From: Filifactor villosus
GTDB lineage: Bacteria; Bacillota; Clostridia; Peptostreptococcales; Filifactoraceae
DNA: 64,000 bases
Assembly (NCBI RefSeq): GCF_042652965.1
Contig: NZ_JBHSHL010000042.1
Span: forward strand, 1-64,000
Direction: 5' to 3'
Part shown: piece after piece, positions 51,111 to 60,458 of the stretch
How positions within the stretch are numbered: position 1 is the stretch's first letter
Layout of the letters: every line of letters starts with the position of its first letter
Position numbers and translations under genes: made by a program
The notes under the pieces: model-generated
What the model saw: the letters and a program-made list of their open reading frames with translations, nothing else
What the model was told of the DNA's origin: nothing
The model's database searches: none

Positions 51111-53032
51111 TGTTCCAATTCCAAGAGGAGTTCTTCCCACGAAGACATGGTTTCTTCGAGAAGAGAGGATACATCCTCTTTTTCTTTTTGGACTCGCATT
51201 GATTCAGTAGGAGAGGAGTAGATCTCCTCTCTACACAGTTCTCCGTCCAGGAAGGCGAGACGTTCTTCGAGGTTTGCGATCGATTCTTCCAAGTTGGATA
51301 CCTTCTTTTTTATACTTCGCAGTTCTTTTTCTTTCTCCTTGTCTTTTTTCTTCTGTTGTTTGACTTGGGTCTTGTTGATGACCTCCCGAGTTTGGAGGAT
51401 ATCCATGGCTTCTTTTTGTTCCGCAAGTTTTTCCTGATAGTAGTCGTAGTTGCCCAGATATTCTTCCAACCCGTTCTCAGTGAGTACGAGGATGCGGTCG
51501 GCAACCTTGTTTAGGAAGTAGCGGTCATGGGAGATAAAAAACAGGGTCCCTTCATAGGCAGTCAGGGCATCTTCCAAAATCTCCTTGGATTGAATGTCCA
51601 AGTGGTTGGTGGGCTCGTCCAGAAACAGGAAGTTCGAGGAGGAGAGCATTAGTTTGAGCAGAGAAATCCGCGACTTTTCTCCACCGCTCAGAGAGGAGAT
51701 GAGTTTGAATACATCATCGCCCATAAAGAGGAAGGCGGCGAGCATATTGCGAAGCTCCGTTTCTTTCAGATGGGGATAACTCTGCCACACCTCTTCAATT
51801 ACCGTGTTGCGTTCATCCAGGTCGGAACGGGTCTGATCGAAGTAGGCAATCTGTACATTGGTCCCGTAGTCAACTTCACCGGAATCGGAGGTTTCTCCTC
51901 CCAGCAGAATCTGAAACAGGGTCGTTTTTCCGCTTCCGTTGGGGCCGATCAGGGCAACTTTTTCTCCGCGGTAGATATCGATGCAAACATTGGAGAAGAG
52001 GTGTCTGTTCCCATAGGATTTTTGAAGACCTCTTGCATGCATGACTTCATAGCCGCTTTGAACGGACGGAGAGAAGGATATTCTCGCCTGTTGTTCCATC
52101 GACCGGGGTTTGTCGATACGTTCCATTTTTGCAAGGAGTTTCTCGCGACTTCTCGCTCGTTTGATCTGTTTTTCTCTTCCGAAGGCACGGAGCTGCCTTA
52201 TGATGTCGCGTTGCCGTTTCAGTTCGGCTTGGTTGTCTTTGTAGTTTTTGAGGGCGACCTCTTCATCCAAGTCCTTTTTTTCCAAATAATAGCTGTAGTT
52301 TCCCCGATAATCAAAAAGGGTTTTGTCTCGGATCTCCAGGGTACGACCGATCAGTTGATCAAGGAAGTAACGATCGTGAGAAATAACGATGACATTTCCC
52401 TTGTAGAGCTTGAGATAGACCTCCAGCCATTGTACGCTGTTCATATCGAGATGGTTGGTCGGCTCATCAAGCAGGAGGAGGTTGGGTTTTTTGAGGAGGA
52501 GTTTGGAGAGCATAAGTCTGGTCATCTCCCCTCCGGAGAGGGTATTGACCTTCTTATTCATCTCTTCCTCACTGAAACCCAGGCCAATAAGAATACCCTT
52601 TGCTTCGGAGTTGTAGGAATATCCGTTCATCAGAGAGAACTCTTCACTTTTTTGACTGTATTGTTTCATCAAAGAATCTAAGAGAGTGCTGTTCTCACTG
52701 TTCTTTGCAATCTTTTGTTCGAGTGTTCGAAGTTCCCTTTCGAGTAGCATAACATCGTGAAAGACATCCAAGACTTCTTCGTAGAGGGTGTTGTCGGAGC
52801 GGATGCTGATGTTCTGTTCCAAATAACCGATGCCGGTATCTTTGGAGAGGAATACATTCCCTGTGTCGGGGCTGAGTTCTCCCGCTATGATCTTAAAGAG
52901 GGTGGACTTGCCGGCGCCGTTGATGCCGACAAGACCAACCTTTTCATACTCGTTGAGGGAAAAGGTGATGTCCTTGATGATGGTATCGACACCGTAGGAT
53001 TTGGATATATTGTTCAATGCCAAGGTTATCAT
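51098..53032 (-). CDS. ABC-F family ATPase (YdiF/Uup-like)
   Basis: A 644-aa soluble protein with two ABC ATPase domains and no membrane segment. Domain 1: GINGAGKSTLFK (about 38), LSGGEMTRLMLSK, LLLLDEPTNHLD. A linker of about 80 residues rich in Lys/Arg follows. Domain 2: GPNGSGKTTLFQ (about 355), LSGGEKSRISLLK, FLFLDEPTNHLD. A C-terminal charged coiled coil (about 545-644) is present. ABC-F proteins act on the ribosome, in translation rescue or antibiotic protection. The coiled coil and linker fit the housekeeping YdiF/Uup type better than a resistance type. The ATG at 53032 (MITLALNN) has AAGGAAG upstream; a longer in-frame start at 53152 lacks support. Confidence 0.92.
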   Translation of the reverse strand: MITLALNNISKSYGVDTIIKDITFSLNEYEKVGLVGINGAGKSTLFKIIAGELSPDTGNVFLSKDTGIGYLEQNISIRSDNTLYEEVLDVFHDVMLLERELRTLEQKIAKNSENSTLLDSLMKQYSQKSEEFSLMNGYSYNSEAKGILIGLGFSEEEMNKKVNTLSGGEMTRLMLSKLLLKKPNLLLLDEPTNHLDMNSVQWLEVYLKLYKGNVIVISHDRYFLDQLIGRTLEIRDKTLFDYRGNYSYYLEKKDLDEEVALKNYKDNQAELKRQRDIIRQLRAFGREKQIKRARSREKLLAKMERIDKPRSMEQQARISFSPSVQSGYEVMHARGLQKSYGNRHLFSNVCIDIYRGEKVALIGPNGSGKTTLFQILLGGETSDSGEVDYGTNVQIAYFDQTRSDLDERNTVIEEVWQSYPHLKETELRNMLAAFLFMGDDVFKLISSLSGGEKSRISLLKLMLSSSNFLFLDEPTNHLDIQSKEILEDALTAYEGTLFFISHDRYFLNKVADRILVLTENGLEEYLGNYDYYQEKLAEQKEAMDILQTREVINKTQVKQQKKKDKEKEKELRSIKKKVSNLEESIANLEERLAFLDGELCREEIYSSPTESMRVQKEKEDVSSLLEETMSSWEELLLELEQKTE

Positions 53033-53237
53033 AATTATTCTTCCTTTGTATAAAAATCTCAACCGCTTTCCTTGCGATCTTTTTTGGGACGAATGGCAGT
53101 TGCGGTCAAGTCGATTGAAAACGATGCCATGTATCACATTGTACACAGACATCGGGATTATGTCAAATAGAGGGAGAACCTACGAGTTTGGGCAAGGCTC
53201 TTATCCTTACGAGAGAACCTTGTGTTTTTTTTACTTA

Positions 53238-53352
53238 TACTATTCTCCGTTTGAAATGTCGTGTATCAAATCTATATCATTACCGAAGAACAACTCTTGG
53301 AGGAGGGTATGCTTCAAATCGCTCCTCCTGTCCATTTCAATAGGCAATAGTA
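53238..53352 (+). repeat. RepB, intact copy
   Basis: TACTATTCTCCGTTTGAAAT to CATTTCAATAGGCAATAGTA. It contains an inner inverted pair GGAGGAG / CTCCTCC and is the best uninterrupted reference copy. Adjacent sequence 53355-53430 (CCCGCATAAAG and AACGGGACAC) looks like RepC remnants. Confidence 0.85.
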
Positions 53353-53444
53353 TGAAACAAGTCCCGCATAAAGAAACGAATTGTAGTTTTGAAAAACAAA
53401 AAAACTCCAAACGGTTGCCTTTTTGAACGGGACACTACATCTTA

Positions 53445-53567
53445 TACTATTTTTCAATATATTTTTCAATAGAAGTATGGATATATCTATTTTTCGATGA
53501 CGAAAAACTATGTTGTCTTCTATGGCTCACAGATTGTTTATATCCACTATTCAAAAGAATAGTAGTA
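53445..53567 (-). repeat. RepA copy with duplicated end, abutting a stop codon
   Basis: TACTATTTTTCAATAT then again ATTTTTCAATAGAAG: the first dozen bases are duplicated. It ends AAAAGAATAGTAGTAT, touching the stop codon (53568-53570) of the DUF1275 gene. Confidence 0.85.
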
Positions 53568-54227
53568 TTAGGTTTCCTCCTGAAACATTAGAGAAAAGGC
53601 GATGCTCAGGAAGATGATCGGGATCCAAATCGAATGTAGATGCAGGTAACGGGCTGCAATAGCACCCGATACTGCACCCAGGAAGAAGACGAAGATGATA
53701 AAGAAGTAGCACAGACTCGTCTTTCCCGATACGACCTCCTTTGTTATGTGATAGTGGCACAAGAGGGTGGTTGCACTTTTGAGGTTTCCTATACACATCG
53801 TAGTTGCATAGGTGTTGTTGTGGAACTTGCCGAAGGCGACGACCTGCATGGCACAGACGAAGGAGAGCATCATATTGGCAAGGGTATTGTAACGTGAAGA
53901 AAGAAGGCCTGCACAAAATAGGAGGAAGATCTCCATAAGGAGGACGAATTGTCTCCAATGAAGTTTAGACTTTGATCTCGACATCAGCTTTATCCTCTGG
54001 CAAAGATAAGCTCCACCCACGAACGAGAGGAGAGGAAAAAGATAGGTGACGGCCTTTTTGTAGTCTCCTTCCGCGAGGTTTTGTCCCAAGAGTACGATGT
54101 TTCCCGTCTGTGCGTTGACGAAGACCTTTCCTCTGCATATGTAGGAGTACGCATCCTGAAATCCCCCTGATAGGGTAAGAAATATACCGAGACGAAGGGA
54201 CTCCGACATTTGATACTTCGTTTGCAT
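53568..54227 (-). CDS. DUF1275 (YoaK-like) membrane protein
   Basis: A 219-aa protein with about six membrane segments. Family features: GFQDAYSYICRGKVFVNAQTGNIVLLG near residue 22, then MMLSFVCAMQVVAFGKFHNNTYATTMCIGNLKSA. The family is widespread and its function is unknown. ATG at 54227 has AAGGGGG six nt upstream; an earlier in-frame TTG overlaps the RBS. The stop codon lies at the very edge of a RepA, so the original C-terminus may have been altered by the insertion. Confidence 0.88.
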   Translation of the reverse strand: MQTKYQMSESLRLGIFLTLSGGFQDAYSYICRGKVFVNAQTGNIVLLGQNLAEGDYKKAVTYLFPLLSFVGGAYLCQRIKLMSRSKSKLHWRQFVLLMEIFLLFCAGLLSSRYNTLANMMLSFVCAMQVVAFGKFHNNTYATTMCIGNLKSATTLLCHYHITKEVVSGKTSLCYFFIIFVFFLGAVSGAIAARYLHLHSIWIPIIFLSIAFSLMFQEET

Positions 54228-54371
54228 AGTCAACCCCCTTTGAAAATGATGTCATCTCTATTTTACCACAGTTTCAGCGATTTCTAAAGGAAGGATGAGA
54301 AATAAGAAGTTTGAATCGCCGCCTCGTAGATTGGCAGGATCTGCACCAATAAGTCTGCGAAATTGATGTAC

Positions 54372-54486
54372 TTACACCGTTATCGCTAAAAATGGATAGA
54401 TTGAACACTTTGGAGTATAGAATCTTTCGAGTCATTTTTGATCGTTATATGTTCCGTAACCCCGGGATTTTAAACGGAGAATAGTA
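54372..54486 (-). repeat. Diverged RepB
   Basis: Reverse-oriented; the right end GGGATTTTAAACGGAGAATAGTA is well kept, the left end near TACTTACACC is poor. Nothing else is recognised in 54228-54720. Confidence 0.6.
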
Positions 54487-54732
54487 TGAACAAGGTTCGA
54501 GATCGTGTGCAAACTGTATCGTCTATAAAAACCGTGATACGGTTTTATTTCGAATACTGCTTTTTCAATAAACAGGGATGTTGTCCGGTTGAATCGTTTG
54601 TATCAATTCCCGTATTTTGAAGAAAAAGAATGTATTTCGCGTTTGTGGATGAGGATATGTGGACACTTTGCATCAAACACCGTCAAGCGCTATCTCAATG
54701 CTACGGGCAAAATAAAATAAATTATTTTGTGG

Positions 54733-54768
54733 TGAAACTTATTTTTCATGTACGAAATATGGTATAAT
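54733..54768 (+). promoter_or_regulatory. rex promoter with possible operator
   Basis: Extended -10 TGGTATAAT (TATAAT at 54763-54768), poor -35. An inverted repeat TGAAA-N6-TTTCA (54733-54748) lies in the -35 region in TTGTGGTGAAAC context, a plausible site for autoregulation by Rex. Confidence 0.5.
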
Positions 54769-54842
54769 AGATAAAGAATTAACAGGTTGATGTGGAAGTT
54801 ACGATGATAGAAATTGTTTTAGAAAAAGATAGGTGGGAACAG

Positions 54843-55487
54843 ATGGATTCAAAGAAGAAAATATCAATGGCAGTAATAAGAAGATTACCGAAGTACCATA
54901 GATATTTGAAGGAGTTGTTGGAGAAGGAGGTCTATCGTATCTCGTCGAAGGAGTTGAGCGAGATCATAGGCTTTACCGCTTCTCAGATCCGACAGGATCT
55001 TAACAACTTCGGAGGATTCGGTCAGCAAGGTTACGGTTACAATGTAGATGAATTGTATGAAGGGATTACAAAGATCTTATATCTCAGCCAACCCTATAAT
55101 GTCGTCATCATCGGAGCGGGAAATATGGGACAGGCGCTTGCGAACTATCCGTGGCTCCAAAATTCGGGTTTTAGAATAAGAGCCTTGTTTGATGTCAACC
55201 CGAGGTTGATAGGACTTAAGATAAGGGATCTGGAAATCTACGACATCGAAGAGTTGGAGGCTTATATCGAAAAGAACGATATCAATATCGCCTTTGTCTG
55301 CACACCTAAAGAAAAGACCCAAAAGATTGCGAATGTATTGTCCAAGACTTCGATCCAGGGAATTTGGAACTTTTCTCCCGTTGACTTGAAGGTAAACAGT
55401 AATATTGTTGTGGAAAATGTCCATTTGAGCGACAGTTTGTTCGTGCTTTCCTATCTTCTCAACAACAGGGAGGAAAGTGAGGAATAA
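54843..55487 (+). CDS. rex: Redox-sensing transcriptional repressor Rex
   Basis: A 214-aa homodimeric repressor that senses the NADH/NAD+ ratio. N-terminal winged helix (MAVIRRLPKYHRYLKELLE, TASQIRQDLNNFGGFGQQGYGYNV), then a Rossmann domain with IIGAGNMGQALANY (about residue 90), and a C-terminal domain-swapped helix. The ATG at 54843 with AGGTGGG 5 nt upstream gives the usual Rex N-terminus; the earlier ATG at 54804 would add 13 residues. Expected targets are fermentation genes such as the bcd-etfBA and crt clusters in this window. Confidence 0.95.
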   Translation: MDSKKKISMAVIRRLPKYHRYLKELLEKEVYRISSKELSEIIGFTASQIRQDLNNFGGFGQQGYGYNVDELYEGITKILYLSQPYNVVIIGAGNMGQALANYPWLQNSGFRIRALFDVNPRLIGLKIRDLEIYDIEELEAYIEKNDINIAFVCTPKEKTQKIANVLSKTSIQGIWNFSPVDLKVNSNIVVENVHLSDSLFVLSYLLNNREESEE

Positions 55488-55616
55488 AACTCGCCGAAAG
55501 TAGGGGAGGTTTATTCGACGAATAAGAAAAATCGTTTCGGCATTTATGGAGTATCGATGATTGAAGATACGATAGAGCAGTGGTTGGGATTTTTTTCAGT
55601 TAGGCTCTTAACGTTG

Positions 55617-55954
55617 TTTTATACTACTATCCGTTTGAACGGCTGATGTCGACGATGCTGACTTTTTTATGCCTGAAATACTTTATTTTGATGATGGAGG
55701 CGGATACAATAGTATCAAAAAAAGAGCAGATCTCATACTGTTATTCATTTGAACAGTTGATAATTCGGCTTGTTCTATGGGTGTTATAAAACAGGTGTTT
55801 GTGAGTGTGGATATATTGTACTTCCATCAGAGAATAATCTCATACTATTATTTGCTTTGAATGATGGATATCAACGATTTGTGTCGCATAAAAGAGAGAA
55901 CGAATTTTCGTGGTTGCAAAACGGGTATAACCATACTTTTATGGAAGAATAGTA
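55617..55954 (+). repeat. Cluster of three RepA/RepB-type elements
   Basis: A diverged RepB-like element (55617-55716, TACTACTATCCGTTTGAAC to ACAATAGTA). A diverged RepA (55736-55837) follows. A better RepA (55843-55954, TACTATTATTTGCTTTGAATG to TATGGAAGAATAGTA) ends the cluster. The repeats occupy most of the rex-gdh spacer. Confidence 0.7.
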
Positions 55955-55956
55955 TC

Positions 55957-56003
55957 AAACCGCGGTTTGTCGCTGTTATTACAGTGTTTACCGCGGTTTT
56001 TTT
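55957..56003 (+). terminator. Plus-strand terminator after rex
   Basis: AAACCGCGGT / ACCGCGGTTT perfect arms enclosing an inner CTGT/ACAG stem, followed by seven T. It stops transcription from rex running toward the convergent gdh. Confidence 0.85.
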
Positions 56004-56007
56004 GTCG

Positions 56008-56046
56008 AAAAAAAACACCCTACACAAGGGTGTAAGGTGTTTTTGT
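56008..56046 (-). terminator. Terminator of gdh
   Basis: On the minus strand: AAAACACC, an inner ACACCCTTGTGT stem, GGTGTTTTTTTT. It lies 16 nt after the gdh stop. Confidence 0.8.
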
Positions 56047-56061
56047 GAAATCCTTTGGATT

Positions 56062-57342
56062 TTAGTACCATCCTCTAAGTTTCATAACATCAGCAACTTG
56101 TTTGATTGCATACATATAAGCTGCTTCTCTCGGTGTTACGGAGTAGTCTTCTTTTACTTTCCAAACATTGTTGAACGCTTTGACCATTTCTTTTTCCTGT
56201 TTTTCTTCTACTTCAGCCTCAGACCAGTAATATCCGTATCTGTTTTGTACCCACTCGAAGTAAGAAACAAGTACGCCACCGGAGTTTGTCAAGATATCGG
56301 GAACAAGAGTGATTCCTCTTTCTTTCAATGCAACGTCTCCTTCAGGTGTTGTAGGTCCGTTTGCAGCCTCGCAAACCAATTTGCAGTTCAATTTGTTAGC
56401 AACTTCGGTTGTAATTACGTTTTCCAAAGCTGCAGGTACGAAGATATCGGTTTCAAGAGCCCAGAACTCATCCATGGAGATCTTCTTAGCTTTCGGATTA
56501 GCGTTAGGATAATCAACAAGGTTTCTGTGCTCGTTGAAGTAAGCCAACATATCAGCAAAATCCAAACCTTCTTCGCTGTAGATCGCATATGTTCCTACGG
56601 AAGGAGCCCACTCAGCGATCGCTACGATTTTTGCACCTTGTTTTTGGATGTTTTTCACTGTGAAACGTCCAACGTTACCGAAGCCTTGAACCGCTACCTT
56701 AGCGCCTTTGATGTCGATTCCGCATTTTGCAGCAGACTCTCTTACAACGATGGAGACTCCGAATCCGGTTGCTTCGTTTCTTCCTTCAGAACCTCCGAAT
56801 GCAACGGGTTTTCCGGTGATAACGCCGATGCTCATTTCTTCGCCGTTCAATTTAATGAACTCATCAACCATCCAGGACATGATTTGTCCGTTTGTGTTTA
56901 CGTCCGGAGCGGGGATGTCAATTTTGTCGCCAAGATATTTGTGAAGTCCGCGTACCCAACCTCTGGAGATTTGCTCCAATTCGTTTTGAGAAAGTTCTAA
57001 CGGGTTACATGTAACTCCACCTTTTCCCCCACCGTAGGGAAGACCCAATACTCCGCCTTTGAATGTCATCCAAATGGAAAGAGCTTTTACTTCATCGGGA
57101 TTTACATCCGGATGGAAACGAACTCCACCTTTGCAAGGACCTACTGCAGAGTTGTGAGCGGAACGATATCCTTTGAAGATCTTCAAGCTTCCGTCATCCA
57201 TTTTTACAGGGATGGAAACTTCGATCATTCTTTGGGGCTCTTTCAAAAGTTCATACACTTCGGGAGCGGCATTCAATTTTTCACAAGCGTTTTTAACCTG
57301 TAACTGTGCATTCAAAAAAGGATTCAAAGATTCATTAGCCAT
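56062..57342 (-). CDS. gdhA: Glutamate dehydrogenase
   Basis: A 426-aa Glu/Leu/Phe/Val dehydrogenase. It interconverts glutamate and 2-oxoglutarate plus ammonia, probably catabolic in an amino-acid-fermenting anaerobe. Substrate and catalytic residues lie in GPCKGGVRFHPDV (about residue 88), the catalytic lysine in GGGKGGVTCNP (about 108-118), and VNTNGQIMSWMVDEF. The Rossmann segment is VAVQGFGNVGRFTVKNI (about 216). ATG at 57342 (MANESLNPFLNAQ) after AGGAGAG; an in-frame GTG 9 nt earlier is less likely. Length fits the hexameric NAD-linked clostridial type. Confidence 0.95.
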   Translation of the reverse strand: MANESLNPFLNAQLQVKNACEKLNAAPEVYELLKEPQRMIEVSIPVKMDDGSLKIFKGYRSAHNSAVGPCKGGVRFHPDVNPDEVKALSIWMTFKGGVLGLPYGGGKGGVTCNPLELSQNELEQISRGWVRGLHKYLGDKIDIPAPDVNTNGQIMSWMVDEFIKLNGEEMSIGVITGKPVAFGGSEGRNEATGFGVSIVVRESAAKCGIDIKGAKVAVQGFGNVGRFTVKNIQKQGAKIVAIAEWAPSVGTYAIYSEEGLDFADMLAYFNEHRNLVDYPNANPKAKKISMDEFWALETDIFVPAALENVITTEVANKLNCKLVCEAANGPTTPEGDVALKERGITLVPDILTNSGGVLVSYFEWVQNRYGYYWSEAEVEEKQEKEMVKAFNNVWKVKEDYSVTPREAAYMYAIKQVADVMKLRGWY

Positions 57343-57507
57343 GGTAAACACTCTCCTTTAAATATTATTATAATTTGATGATAGGTTCGTTTCTCTCTAG
57401 GACAGGCTTCATTTTGCTATGTAAAAGCCATGGATACGGTTTTGTAAATGGCTGTGATAAAGAGAACCAAACCTCGTATTGATACAAAAATATCAAACTA
57501 CAATGTA

Positions 57508-57536
57508 ATTATATATGATAAAAATGGATAATGCAA
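57508..57536 (-). promoter_or_regulatory. gdhA promoter
   Basis: On the minus strand TTGCAT (57531-57536), 17 nt, perfect TATAAT (57508-57513). A TTGTGAAATATTTTA stretch (57545-57559) just upstream loosely resembles Rex half-sites. Confidence 0.7.
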
Positions 57537-57599
57537 CCGATATATTGTGAAATATTTTAGTGAAACGTTACATACGAAATCTCAAGGGGGTGACTTTTC

Positions 57600-57945
57600 G
57601 TTAAAAAACGGCTCGAACGATGGAAGAAAAGTTTTTTATAATCGAAAGAAAAAATCCGTAGTTTGTCTTTGTGCGGAATTTTCATAGTATAAAAATAGGC
57701 GGGAGATATCGAGCGGTTCGGAAAAAGCCGATCAATCCGGTTTCATACAAAAAGCGAAGTTATTGAATGTATTCAGTTCAAAGTGTTTTTGTGACCTGTA
57801 ACAACAATGCAAAAATCAGGAGATGTCTTTGATACTACCATTCCTTTGAATTATGGATATAAACAATCTATGATCCATATGAAGATAAACCGATTTTTCG
57901 TGATTTGAAAAATAGATATATCGATATTTTTATTGAAAAATAGTA
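57600..57945 (+). repeat. RepC fragment and RepA copy
   Basis: A RepC right end TTTGTGCGGAATTTTC is at 57668-57683. A RepC-like middle (AATCCGGTTTCATACAAAAAG) lies at 57735-57760. A full RepA runs 57833-57945 (TACTACCATTCCTTTGAATT to TATTGAAAAATAGTA), with core ATAAACAATCTATGATCCAT. Confidence 0.7.
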
Positions 57946-58196
57946 TGAGTGATGTTTCCATAAATACAAGAAGACCTTGTGACTTGTGAGAGGGGGAGAA
58001 AAGGGATATAAGATATCAATTAATAATAGATTTTCTTTAACAAAAGAAGAGAGTTTTTGATACTATAAAAAACAAAACACCCAAAGTATAGTATATAACT
58101 ATGTTTTAAAAAGACTGAAAAAACAAAGAAAGAGAAGTTTTTTCAGTGAAAAAATAAAAATTTAAACTTAATTGAAAAAATTTTTAGCCAAAAAGC

Positions 58197-58225
58197 TTTA
58201 CTTTTGAGAGGGCGTTTGTTATAAT
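58197..58225 (+). promoter_or_regulatory. Ferredoxin promoter
   Basis: TTTACT (58197-58202), 17 nt, TATAAT (58220-58225), 45 nt before the ferredoxin start, within very AT-rich DNA. Confidence 0.7.
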
Positions 58226-58270
58226 AATCTCGTAGAAAACATTAGAATTATTTTTAAGGGGGAAATGAAA

Positions 58271-58441
58271 ATGGCTTATAAAATTAGCGATGCGTGCATT
58301 AGTTGTGGTGCTTGTGAACCGGAATGTCCGGTAAGTGCAATCTCTGCGGGGGATACTCAGTACATTATCGAAGCAAGTGCTTGTATTGATTGTGGAGCTT
58401 GCTCCGGAGTTTGCCCGGTAGATGCACCGAAACCTGAATAA
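58271..58441 (+). CDS. fdx: 2[4Fe-4S] ferredoxin
   Basis: A 56-aa clostridial-type ferredoxin beginning MAYKISDACISCGACEPECP. Two C-x2-C-x2-C-x3-CP motifs (residues 9-20 and 38-49: ACIDCGACSGVCPV) bind two [4Fe-4S] clusters. AAGGGGG lies 8 nt before this ATG; another in-frame ATG at 58265 is too close to it. It is the likely acceptor for electrons bifurcated by Bcd-EtfAB. A single-gene unit with its own promoter and terminator. Confidence 0.97.
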   Translation: MAYKISDACISCGACEPECPVSAISAGDTQYIIEASACIDCGACSGVCPVDAPKPE

Positions 58442-58469
58442 GGATCAGATATTTGCTTAACTATTAAAA

Positions 58470-58499
58470 ATGGGATGTAGGGGTACATCCCATTTTTTG
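58470..58499 (+). terminator. Terminator of the ferredoxin gene
   Basis: ATGGGATGTA / TACATCCCAT perfect stem, 4-nt loop, six T. Confidence 0.92.
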
Positions 58500-58569
58500 T
58501 TGCGATTTTTACTGTGGTCTGATTGAAGTGTCGAGATATCCGTCCATACCGGTATTGCGACATCTTGAC

Positions 58570-58924
58570 CGCATACTTTTTTCAATAGAAGGATAATTAT
58601 ATCGGACTTGGACTTTTCAAGACAAAGCGTTTCAGGTTTGAAGAAATAAAAGTCTTGGGAGTCAACCGTTCAAATGAATGGCAGTATCAACGGTGTTGTG
58701 AGTCCTTCTACAATGACAATGGAGATAGTAGAGGGATATCAATATATGAGTACATTAGGAAAACAGTACACAAAGGGAAGCTTCCGGATTCCCTTTGATT
58801 TTATAAGATGCGAAAGTTTCTCATATCAACCGTTTCAACAACCCTCTCTTTTTCATTTTCACACTTGAGTTTTGTGTTAAAAAATATGCCGGATAACTAT
58901 GGGGTTTAAACGGGTAGCAGTATA
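58570..58924. repeat. Remnants of RepA/RepB-type elements
   Basis: CATACTTTTTTCAATAGAAGG to TCAAATGAATGGCAGTA (58570-58686) keeps RepA-like ends only. A second remnant ends GGTTTAAACGGGTAGCAGTA near 58922, like a reverse RepB. Between them no gene is recognised. Confidence 0.45.
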
Positions 58925-59002
58925 AACAGGCAAACGGTATAACAAAGAGGTCCTTTGCTTGAGTTTGCTCATCTTCGATGGAGGAAGGCTTTGTCAAAGT
59001 CA

Positions 59003-59031
59003 TTGATGGGGGAAGAAGAAGGGAGTATAAT
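59003..59031 (+). promoter_or_regulatory. Promoter of the methyltransferase gene
   Basis: TTGATG (59003-59008), 17 nt, TATAAT (59026-59031), 36 nt before the start codon. Confidence 0.75.
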
Positions 59032-59067
59032 GGACATCAAAGGAGACATGGAAAAGGAGGTCTTTGT

Positions 59068-59685
59068 ATGTTTTGGGACAAGGTTGCCGGTGTATATGAT
59101 ATATTTGCGAATATTTACAATGCAAAAGCACATGAGAGCCTGTGTACGCAGGTCGAAGAGATGATAGGCCCCAACGATGAGATATTGGAGTGTGCCTGCG
59201 GCACGGGGATGTTGACCCGGCGTCTTGCACCGAAGTGCAAAAGTCTAATAGCGACAGATTTCTCTCCGAAGATGCTCAAAAAAGCGAAGGGAAAGTGCAA
59301 GCAGCATTTGAATGTGAGGTTTGAACATTCGGATATTATGTGTTTGCGCTATCAAGATGCCAGCTTCGATAAGGTCATTGCGGCCAATGTTATTCATCTT
59401 TTGGATTGCCCTTACGAAGCTCTTGGGGAGTTGGATAGGGTATGTCGCCCCGGAGGCAAACTGATTATTCCAACCTATGTCAGTATCAAAGAGGGAGGAG
59501 GACAAGACACTTCATCAAAGGTAATTGGCAAGGCGGGAGCGGGATTTAAACGACAGTTCAGCTATGGGCTCTATCAAAAGTTTTTTGAGGATGCGGGATA
59601 TAGGGATGTCGACTACTTTTTGGCAAAGGGAAGAGTTTCCTGTGCAATTGCCGTTATTACAAAACCTTGGAGAGATACCCGATAG
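59068..59685 (+). CDS. Class I SAM-dependent methyltransferase
   Basis: A 205-aa UbiE/COQ5-like methyltransferase. SAM-binding motif I ILECACGTGMLTRRLA (about residue 39), acidic motif II ATDFSPKMLKKAKGK, motif near SFDKVIAANVIHLLD, and the post-motif RVCRPGGKLIIPTYV. RBS AAAAGGAGG before ATG 59068; an upstream in-frame ORF extension lacks an RBS. The acceptor molecule is not known. Similar small methyltransferases act on quinones, arsenite or lipids. Confidence 0.9.
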   Translation: MFWDKVAGVYDIFANIYNAKAHESLCTQVEEMIGPNDEILECACGTGMLTRRLAPKCKSLIATDFSPKMLKKAKGKCKQHLNVRFEHSDIMCLRYQDASFDKVIAANVIHLLDCPYEALGELDRVCRPGGKLIIPTYVSIKEGGGQDTSSKVIGKAGAGFKRQFSYGLYQKFFEDAGYRDVDYFLAKGRVSCAIAVITKPWRDTR

Positions 59686-60458
59686 TTAAAACGGAACATA
59701 TAAAGACACAGCTTGCCTTTGTCAACGTCTTGAAGAGTTCGACGATCCTGTGTAACAACCGCCTTTATAAATGGTGTTTTCCGTGTGCAATCAATCGCAC
59801 TGTGTTTGTCGGAATTATGCACTGTTTTCAATACGGTTTGAACTTGCTTTGTGAAAAAGATAAAATGTGGATACCGTATTCATTACATGAAGGATATCGG
59901 AGCATTGCACCTTACAAAAAGAGAAAACCGATTTTTGTAGTTGCAGAATAGATATGACCGTACTTCCGCCGAGGGATAGGAACGCATCTGTGTTTGTCTT
60001 GTAATACGACGATCTTGTTCCGTTTGTTTGTGTAAAACGATCACACAACTATCATGTGTGTTTTATTTTCACGAAAGAACTTTGGTCAGATAAGTATGTT
60101 CGAGTCTTTGTTTTTTTGTATGAAACAGACATCCCGTGTGTATTGTGCTTATGCGACATCCTCTTGTTGATGGACCGCATTGCATAAATTCTCAAACGAT
60201 ATCCCGTGTCTGTACAACGGATAGGGTTTTGGCCGGACAGATAGGATAACGTTTTCTTCGGGTTCATAAGATCGGGGTGCCTTGTAAGGTGGGAATCTTT
60301 GATGAGGTTGTTGTTCTTTTATGGTTCTGTAATAGGATTTTTATTTTTCTCCCGCAGGGATATGATACAATAGTATGTAGAATCTCGGCGAGAAGCAATT
60401 ATGTATTGCTTTCGGAAAGGATTTTTTAGTTGTATGAGTGGATCAAGGAGGATACAAA
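59686..60458. other. Spacer with weak repeat remnants and a promoter
   Basis: A 773-bp gap. GCATTGCACC and CGCATTGCATAAATTC stretches may be decayed RepC ends. An inverted ACACA/TGTGT hairpin lies near 60045. An extended -10 (TGATACAAT, 60363-60371) is a plausible promoter for the following exporter. No gene is supported here. Confidence 0.45.

Noticed and set aside
55861..57000. Plus-strand open frame of 379 codons opposite gdhA
   Set aside because: Lies over the strongly conserved glutamate dehydrogenase and starts inside a RepA element; no coding signals of its own.
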